NCBI GenBank assembly: GCA_041655255.1
Contig: JBBAFS010000016.1
Location: 1 to 27,709 of the forward strand
Origin: JBBAFS01 sp041655255
GTDB taxonomy: Bacteria > Spirochaetota > Spirochaetia > Sphaerochaetales > Sphaerochaetaceae
Direction of reading: 5' to 3'
DNA: 27,709 nt
This document shows, in pieces, positions 22,825 to 27,709 of this stretch; position 1 is the stretch's first letter, and each line of letters begins with the position of its first letter. The notes beneath the pieces are model-generated. The model was given only the letters and a program-made list of their open reading frames with translations, was not told where the DNA came from and did no database searches. The position numbers and the translations under genes are program-made.

Positions 22825-24549
22825 TTATTCCTCTTTTTTTCCACCGCTTATGGTCTTCTTTAACTGGTAGAGATAGCGTTTAATTTTGAGAGTCGGAGTA
22901 CGTTGAAATGGTTCATCTTGAAGTGTTACTTCACGAATACGGCTAAAGGAGCTGAGCTCTTTGTTTACTTCATCTTTCAAGTGGGAAAGATACGTCATAG
23001 CCGACTCTTTAGCATCATGTACCGATACTCTTAAATTCTTTGCCATCAATTCTACATCGAGTTTAATAAGAGCCGCAAGACCCCCCTCATTAGAGAGCAC
23101 TAAGGATTCTTGAACATAGGGGCGACTGTTAATCATAGTCTCAATGGTTTCAGGAAAAATGTTCTCTCCACTGGGACCTAAGATCATCGTTTTACTTCGA
23201 CCTTTGATACTGAGTCGCCTTTTTTCTATAACACCTAAGTCCCCTGTTTTAAACCACCCATCTTCGGTAAATGATTCACGAGTAAGTTCTTCGTTGTTGT
23301 AATACCCCATCATCACATTAGGACCTTTGGCGATAATCTCCCCAAGGCCGTCAGTGACAGTGGTAGGATCAATACTCAGCTTTACCCCTTTAAGCGGATA
23401 GCCAATAGTTCCAACTTTGGTTTGTTTTGGACCTGAACCTGCTAATAGTGGAGATGTTTCGGTTAAGCCGTAACCGATAGCATACGGGAATCGTGCCTCT
23501 TTTAAAAAGAGTTCTACTTCACTATCGACAGCTGCTCCTCCAATACCAAAGAACGCTAAGCGCCCTCCAAAGGTAACTCGTAGTTTTTTCCCCACAACAG
23601 AGTTAATAAACTTTCTAAAAAATGGCTTTTTGTATAAAGAGACTAAGTTCTTATTATTCTCAATTTGAGGAACAACGCTAGAGCGGTAGATCTTTTCAAT
23701 AAGTAAAGGAACTGAGAGCATCACATGAGGGCGAATCTTTTTAAGTGCAGGAAGTAAGATACTTGCAGCAGGAGGGCGTCCCAGGTAGTGAATCTCACAG
23801 CCTACCACCAGTGGTAATAACAACCCAACCGTAAATTCGTATGAGTGAGAAAGGGGTAATATCGATAAAAAGCGCATCCCTGGTTTCACTTTAAAGAACT
23901 GACGAACACTTGCTGATGCATTTGATGCTAAGTTACGGTTACTGAGCATCACCCCTTTAGAAGAGCCGGTAGTGCCACTTGTGTAGATAATAGAGACAAG
24001 GGCATCTTCATCGTGTCTGATTTCACCGAGGCGTTTGGAGTTTATAACAAAGCGGGTGGTATCACGTCCTGGAGCTTCACTGAACTCTTTCGTTTTTGTG
24101 ATACTTTCGGCCACTGTTGGTGGAATGTGAAACAGATCTTCTAATCTGATGATGGTGTTTTTCTCCTCTTTCACAAAGGAGGCACATTTATCATACAACT
24201 TTGAAGAGAGGATCAGCGAAGTGGCACCACTGTGTTTTAAAATGTGGTTCACCTCTTTTTGAGAAAAATCGGGTAAAATAGGTACAGCTATAGCACCACT
24301 GGTGATAATAGCAAAATAAGCGACCACCCATGAAGTGTTATTCTCTCCAATGAGGGCAATTTTATCACCTTGAGAGACTCCGATTGAAAGGAGATAAGAA
24401 GCAACGGCATCAACCTTCTCTTTCAATTGAGCATACGTTAACGTACTACTAGGATCCCCAATAAGAGTCACAGCTACTTTATGTGCATGGCGAGAGGCTG
24501 AACGCTCTAAGAGGTGTCGAAGGGTAAATGTCGTTAATTCATGTTTCAT
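22825..24549 (-). CDS. AMP-forming acyl-CoA synthetase / acyl-acid ligase
   Basis: A 574-residue member of the ANL adenylating superfamily, resembling long-chain fatty acid:CoA ligases. The P-loop-like 'IIYTSGTTGSSKGVMLSN' is canonical, followed by 'LPLSHSYEFTVGLLLPL', the 'GYGLTETSP' motif, and 'GWFKTGDLGVIEKRRLSIKG' with the hinge. The last ~110 residues are a mobile C-terminal domain; the catalytic lysine probably lies in 'TPTLKIKRYLY'. It would activate a fatty or other carboxylic acid to acyl-AMP and then a thioester, near the inner face of the membrane. Substrate cannot be told from sequence. AAGGAG stands 5 nt before the ATG, 12 nt after the metallo-hydrolase gene. Confidence 0.92.
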   Translation of the reverse strand: MKHELTTFTLRHLLERSASRHAHKVAVTLIGDPSSTLTYAQLKEKVDAVASYLLSIGVSQGDKIALIGENNTSWVVAYFAIITSGAIAVPILPDFSQKEVNHILKHSGATSLILSSKLYDKCASFVKEEKNTIIRLEDLFHIPPTVAESITKTKEFSEAPGRDTTRFVINSKRLGEIRHDEDALVSIIYTSGTTGSSKGVMLSNRNLASNASASVRQFFKVKPGMRFLSILPLSHSYEFTVGLLLPLVVGCEIHYLGRPPAASILLPALKKIRPHVMLSVPLLIEKIYRSSVVPQIENNKNLVSLYKKPFFRKFINSVVGKKLRVTFGGRLAFFGIGGAAVDSEVELFLKEARFPYAIGYGLTETSPLLAGSGPKQTKVGTIGYPLKGVKLSIDPTTVTDGLGEIIAKGPNVMMGYYNNEELTRESFTEDGWFKTGDLGVIEKRRLSIKGRSKTMILGPSGENIFPETIETMINSRPYVQESLVLSNEGGLAALIKLDVELMAKNLRVSVHDAKESAMTYLSHLKDEVNKELSSFSRIREVTLQDEPFQRTPTLKIKRYLYQLKKTISGGKKEE

Positions 24550-24561
24550 AACGGCTCCTTT

Positions 24562-25338
24562 TCATGAGATGGTATCACTGTATGTATCACCATTATGACA
24601 AATGGTGACATGTGCGTCAAAACGTAGCGAGCGTGATATACTCTCTTTGACGAGATCTGGGTGGTTATTTACTTTTGATAAATGGCACAAATAGACTCTT
24701 TGATGAAAAGCGATCTCACTTTCGTTCAGAAGTTGAATCGCCTCTTCATTTGAAAGATGCCCCTTTTTTCCCCGAATGCGCCGTTTAAGTGAATATGGGT
24801 AAGGCCCCTCATCTAACATCTTCTCATCATAATTAGACTCTAAAAAGATTACATCACTTTTTTGAATAGCATCTTGAAATGCGGGGGAGATTTCTCCCGT
24901 GTCAGTAATAATGGTGAATGTTTTGTTATGCACTTCAATACTAAAACCAACTGAGTGAGGAGAGTCGTGGGTGGTGGTAAATGGGTGAACACGAAACGGT
25001 CCCACTTCAAAGTAATTATCTTCTTCAAAATCGAGTAATAAGGAGTCTGGGATGCCAAGATTAACGAGATCTTTATTGCCTGTTCGTTTTAGATGAGTAT
25101 TCACATACACAGGTTTTTTTGTTTGTCGGGCAAACACTCCTGCCCCACGGGCATGATCGGGGTGAAGATGGGTAAGCATCAAAGCTTCAATGGAATCGAC
25201 ATCTCTATCTACCGATGAGATACGTTTTCGAATCTCTTTGAATGAGAAACCAGCATCGATGAGAAGTGATGAAGATGTGGTAGAAATGAGATAACTATTT
25301 CCACTGGAACCACTTCCTAACACAGCGTAGTGAATCAT
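24562..25338 (-). CDS. MBL-fold metallo-hydrolase, YycJ/WalJ-like
   Basis: A 258-residue metallo-beta-lactamase-fold hydrolase. The N terminus 'LGSGSSGNSYLISTTSSSLL' followed by 'IDAGFSFKEIRKRI' is typical of the YycJ/WalJ group, and the metal motif 'THLHPDHARG' gives His57, His59, Asp61 and His62. Further ligands are plausible in 'TTHDSPHSVGF', 'ITDTGEIS' and 'HLSKVNNHPDL' near the end. YycJ is implicated in DNA repair and coordination of division in Firmicutes, and relatives are exonuclease-like; exact function here is unknown. The ATG overlaps the stop of the ArsC/Spx-like gene as TAATG. No signal peptide, so cytoplasmic. Confidence 0.9.
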   Translation of the reverse strand: MIHYAVLGSGSSGNSYLISTTSSSLLIDAGFSFKEIRKRISSVDRDVDSIEALMLTHLHPDHARGAGVFARQTKKPVYVNTHLKRTGNKDLVNLGIPDSLLLDFEEDNYFEVGPFRVHPFTTTHDSPHSVGFSIEVHNKTFTIITDTGEISPAFQDAIQKSDVIFLESNYDEKMLDEGPYPYSLKRRIRGKKGHLSNEEAIQLLNESEIAFHQRVYLCHLSKVNNHPDLVKESISRSLRFDAHVTICHNGDTYSDTIS

Positions 25339-25673
25339 TACTTTTCACTCACTTGAAGAATAAATTCTTGATCAAATCCTACAACAACGCGTCGCTTGTA
25401 TCTCAAAATTGGAGTAACTAACAACTCAGGGTGCTCTTGTAACTCTTCGGGTATATCATACACGCGATATGCATATCCCTCTTTTTTGTAATAAGGGGAA
25501 CTTGTATCAATAAGTAACTCTTCGTCAACAGACTCAAAGATGTTTTGCCACTCTCCAAGTGAGAGCTCTCTTTGTTTCAGATCGACAAATTGGTGTGGTA
25601 TTGAGCGCTCTTTGCAAAAGCGGATTACTTTACGAGTTTGTGTGCATGAAGCTCTTCCAATGATTTGTAACAC
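25338..25673 (-). CDS. ArsC/Spx-family thioredoxin-fold protein
   Basis: A 111-residue small protein of the ArsC/Spx/YffB family. The N terminus 'IIGRASCTQTRKVIRFC' corresponds to the family's 'C..CRKA' region with a Cys at about residue 10 and a second at about 22; there is no CxxC, so the redox Spx switch is absent and it looks more like the YffB/arsenate-reductase-like branch. The 'LLVTPILRYKRRVVVGFD' segment is the cis-proline TPI(I/L) motif shared by the family. The frame extends to a TTG at 25685, but GGAGG lies between that TTG and the GTG at 25673, which I take as the start. It is first in the seven-gene operon. Real arsenate reduction is unproven. Confidence 0.75.
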   Translation of the reverse strand: MLQIIGRASCTQTRKVIRFCKERSIPHQFVDLKQRELSLGEWQNIFESVDEELLIDTSSPYYKKEGYAYRVYDIPEELQEHPELLVTPILRYKRRVVVGFDQEFILQVSEK

Positions 25674-25693
25674 GCATCCCTCCAATTTTTCTC

Positions 25694-25722
25694 ACTATAA
25701 CGTAAGGGCATTTTTCCGTCTA
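25694..25722 (-). promoter_or_regulatory. Promoter of the seven-gene minus-strand operon
   Basis: On the minus strand TAGACG (25722-25717) and TATAGT (25699-25694, five of six matches) are exactly 17 nt apart, about 20 nt upstream of the GTG at 25673. This is the best minus-strand promoter in the gap shared with asnS. Confidence 0.6.
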
Positions 25723-25795
25723 CATAAGGGATACCTACTTGAGTTGACACACATCATATAAAAGTGAAATAGTTTCCCCATACAAGGAGTAAGTC

Positions 25796-27184
25796 ATGGA
25801 CAATCGTATTGCAACATTACTACACAAAGAGCCTAGTAGTGAGCCTTTACAGGTAGAGGGATGGATTCGAACCAAAAGAGAGAGTAAGTCTATTATCTTT
25901 TTAGAGCTCAACGATGGGTCTTCTTTAAAGGGCCTTCAAGTTGTAATAGACCTTAATGTATTTCATGATCGAGATCTCCTTACTAAAGTGACTACAGGTG
26001 CTGCTGTTAGTGTAAAGGGAGTATTGGTTGCCTCTAGTGGGAAAAACCAGAACGTTGAATTAATGTGTTCTTCATTAACACTCATTGGAGAAGCTCCAGT
26101 AGATACCTACCCACTACAAAAAAAGAGACACACGTTTGAATATCTTCGTGAGATTGCCCACCTTCGTGCCCGAACAAACACCTTTGGTGCAGTTGCTCGT
26201 ATTCGTCATGCGATGAGTTATGCTATTCACTCCTTTTTCCATGAAAAAGGGTTTTACTATGTCCACACCCCCATTATTAGTACCAGCGATGCTGAAGGGG
26301 CTGGTGAGATGTTTCAAGTCACCACCCTCGATTTACAACATGTCCCTAAAACAAAAGAGGGAGAAGTCGATTACGCAAAAGATTTTTACGGGAGAAAAGC
26401 ATCTCTTACCGTCAGTGGTCAACTTCAAGGAGAGGCATACGCTTTAGCTCTTAAAAACATCTACACCTTTGGTCCCACCTTCCGAGCTGAGAACTCAAAT
26501 ACTCGACGCCACTTAAGTGAGTTTTGGATGGTTGAACCTGAGATGGCTTTTTGTACCTTAGAGGGGAATATGGCTCTTGCTGAAGAGTTTTTGACCTCTA
26601 TTTTCTCGTATGTATTAGAGAACTGTGAAGAAGACATGGCCTTTTTTAGCCAATGGGTCGAAAAAGGGATTAGCGATGTGTTAGCTTCGGTGGTTGAAAA
26701 ACCATTTGAACATATGACGTATAGTGACGCCATTGATCAACTACTCAAAAGTAAAGCTCAATTTGATTACCCTGTGAGTTGGGGAATCGATTTACAAACT
26801 GAACATGAACGATTTTTAACTGAGCAAGTGTGTAATGGTCCAGTCATTGTCACCGATTACCCTAAAGAGATTAAAGCCTTTTACATGAAACTCAATGAAG
26901 ATAACAAGACAGTTCGAGCAATGGATGTGTTAGTTCCTCGTCTTGGTGAAATCATTGGTGGTAGTGAGCGTGAAAGTCGACTTGATGTATTAACTCAGAG
27001 AATGAGAGATCACAATCTCAATGAAGAAGAGTATTGGTGGTTCTTAGATCTCAGACGATATGGATCAGTCCCCCACTCTGGCTTTGGACTTGGGTTTGAT
27101 CGAACGGTTCAATATGTCACTGGGATGCAAAATATCCGAGACGTTATCCCCTTTCCTCGGTATGTTCGACACGCTGAGTTTTAG
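25796..27184 (+). CDS. asnS: Asparaginyl-tRNA synthetase
   Basis: Class IIb synthetase that charges tRNA-Asn in the cytoplasm. The 462 residues match E. coli AsnRS almost end to end: an N-terminal OB-fold ('VEGWIRTKRESKSIIFLEL'), 'EYLREIAHLRARTNTFGAV', motif 2 'TFGPTFRAENSNTRRHLSEF' with 'WMVEPE', and motif 3 'GFGLGFDRTVQYVTG' with 'NIRDVIPFPR' at the end. The 'STSDAEGAGEMF' segment is asparagine-specific, distinguishing it from AspRS. AAGGAG stands 6 nt before the ATG. A perfect -35 TTGACA lies at 25744-25749, but the -10 at 16-17 nt spacing (GAAATA/AAATAG) is poor. Having AsnRS suggests direct Asn charging rather than sole reliance on transamidation. The end overlaps the convergent regulator by 41 nt. 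Confidence 0.98.
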   Translation: MDNRIATLLHKEPSSEPLQVEGWIRTKRESKSIIFLELNDGSSLKGLQVVIDLNVFHDRDLLTKVTTGAAVSVKGVLVASSGKNQNVELMCSSLTLIGEAPVDTYPLQKKRHTFEYLREIAHLRARTNTFGAVARIRHAMSYAIHSFFHEKGFYYVHTPIISTSDAEGAGEMFQVTTLDLQHVPKTKEGEVDYAKDFYGRKASLTVSGQLQGEAYALALKNIYTFGPTFRAENSNTRRHLSEFWMVEPEMAFCTLEGNMALAEEFLTSIFSYVLENCEEDMAFFSQWVEKGISDVLASVVEKPFEHMTYSDAIDQLLKSKAQFDYPVSWGIDLQTEHERFLTEQVCNGPVIVTDYPKEIKAFYMKLNEDNKTVRAMDVLVPRLGEIIGGSERESRLDVLTQRMRDHNLNEEEYWWFLDLRRYGSVPHSGFGLGFDRTVQYVTGMQNIRDVIPFPRYVRHAEF

Positions 27185-27707
27185 AAAGTGTGTGTAACAC
27201 AGCATACAAGGTGAGTTGCTGAACAGAGCGTGTCCCTGTTTTGAGGTAGATGCTTCGTTTGTGGGCAACGACGGTATGCTGTGAAATACCCAATTCATAA
27301 CTTATCTCTTTAAGAGACCCCCCTTGAGCGATGAGATGGAGAATTTGATTCTCTCTTTGGGTAAGATAACTCTTAGGTAGGCGCTCCTCCGCATCGTCAA
27401 TTCCCCACCTTTTTGTAATACCCCGTATTGCCTTTTCTAAAGCTACAGGTGTGTATCCTAAAGAGAGAATCTCCTCTTTGAGAGAATCACTGCAGGTAGA
27501 AGAGACGACGATCATGCACTCTTTACCTAAGACCTTATCTTCTAACAAAAATGAGATGTCTTTATGGTGGGAAATAAAGATGAGCGTAAGATTATATGAG
27601 GCTTTGGGAAGTGAAGCACAACGAACTACTTCTACTCTTTTTTGAGTGAGTGAATAGAGTACATACTCAAAAGCTTCTGCTAACAGAGAATTCTTTGTCA
27701 CAATACA
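27144..27707 (-). CDS. LuxR-type transcriptional regulator with atypical receiver-like domain (5' end outside window)
   Basis: At least 187 residues of a LuxR/FixJ-type regulator. The C terminus holds the DNA-binding helix-turn-helix: 'LTQRENQILHLIAQGGSLKE' then 'ISYELGISQHTVVAHKRSIY'. The N-terminal ~110 residues look like a response-regulator receiver fold: the frame is open to the right edge, giving '...IVTKNSLLAEAFEYVL', equivalent to 'IVDDHPLLREGL', so a GTG at 27701 is probably internal and the true start lies outside. The expected phosphoacceptor strand reads 'LTLIFISHHKDIS' with no Asp at the usual position, so it may not be phosphorylated in the standard way. The last 41 nt overlap asnS on the other strand. 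Targets are unknown. Confidence 0.82.
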   Translation of the reverse strand, partial: CIVTKNSLLAEAFEYVLYSLTQKRVEVVRCASLPKASYNLTLIFISHHKDISFLLEDKVLGKECMIVVSSTCSDSLKEEILSLGYTPVALEKAIRGITKRWGIDDAEERLPKSYLTQRENQILHLIAQGGSLKEISYELGISQHTVVAHKRSIYLKTGTRSVQQLTLYAVLHTLSKTQRVEHTEERG

Positions 27708-27709
27708 CA

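Noticed and set aside
25744..25772. Consensus promoter for asnS
   Set aside because: The -35 TTGACA is perfect, but no hexamer at 15-18 nt resembles TATAAT; the good TATAAA is only 7 nt away, so I did not list it as a feature.
1..27709. CRISPR array, insertion sequence, prophage or tRNA gene
   Set aside because: No spaced direct repeats, transposase or integrase frames, or cloverleaf-like sequences were found on reading; coding frames cover nearly the entire window with housekeeping genes.

Overview
The window looks like a chromosomal segment of a low-to-moderate GC, Gram-negative-type anaerobe, most likely a spirochaete (Sphaerochaeta-like order). This is an inference from protein resemblance and from the combination of a DUF1207 exported protein, a DUF1846 protein, acetate kinase with a C-terminal extension, a solitary carbamate kinase and a minimal Hc1-type basic protein; no rRNA or tRNA is present to settle it. 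Gene density is very high, shine-dalgarno sites are strong, TTG/GTG starts are common, and there are no insertion sequences, prophage genes, CRISPR arrays or tRNAs. It reads as ordinary housekeeping backbone rather than an accessory island.

Layout. 1-814: 3' part of a membrane gene (DUF4105/Lnb-like). 804-1748 (-): carbamate kinase, divergent from 1889-3278 (+): YhhQ-type queuosine-precursor transporter and an SGNH hydrolase. 3329-6924 (+): Lon protease followed after 2 nt by a U32 (RlhA/TrhP-type) protein. 7017-7193 (+): a 58-residue Hc1-like basic protein with its own promoter and terminator. 7228-9885 (-): valyl-tRNA synthetase. 12497-9997 (-): cysS, an ECF sigma factor and its zinc-binding membrane anti-sigma factor, closed by a clear terminator. 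12560-13474 (+): MurB with Cys at the usual catalytic Ser position, convergent with an exported beta-rich protein (13458-14780, -) and a nitronate monooxygenase-like flavoprotein with a Cys cluster (14850-16223, -). 16224-16451 is a 228-bp divergent control region rich in inverted repeats, followed by acetate kinase and a strong terminator, then a DUF1207 exported protein.

25673-18980 (-): a tightly packed run of seven genes: ArsC/Spx-like protein, YycJ-like metallo-beta-lactamase-fold hydrolase, AMP-forming acyl-CoA synthetase, DAHP synthase, DJ-1/PfpI protein, DUF1846 protein and a cytidylate-kinase-like protein. Two of its junctions overlap as TAATG and two others are 1-12 nt apart. 25796-27184 (+): asparaginyl-tRNA synthetase, convergent with and overlapping by 41 nt the end of a LuxR-type regulator that enters from the right edge.

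How it fits together: three aminoacyl-tRNA synthetases, protein quality control (Lon), rRNA/tRNA hydroxylation (U32), wall precursor synthesis (MurB), acetate/ATP production (AckA, possibly ArcC) and shikimate-pathway entry (AroG). A theme of thiol chemistry recurs (CysS next to a ZAS-type anti-sigma factor, ArsC/Spx-like, DJ-1, Cys-cluster flavoprotein), but a functional link among these is only a hypothesis. I did not find a clearly novel system; the most worthwhile leads are the small Hc1 gene, the MurB Ser-to-Cys change, the ackA leader, the cysS-ECF-anti-sigma operon and the seven-gene operon.
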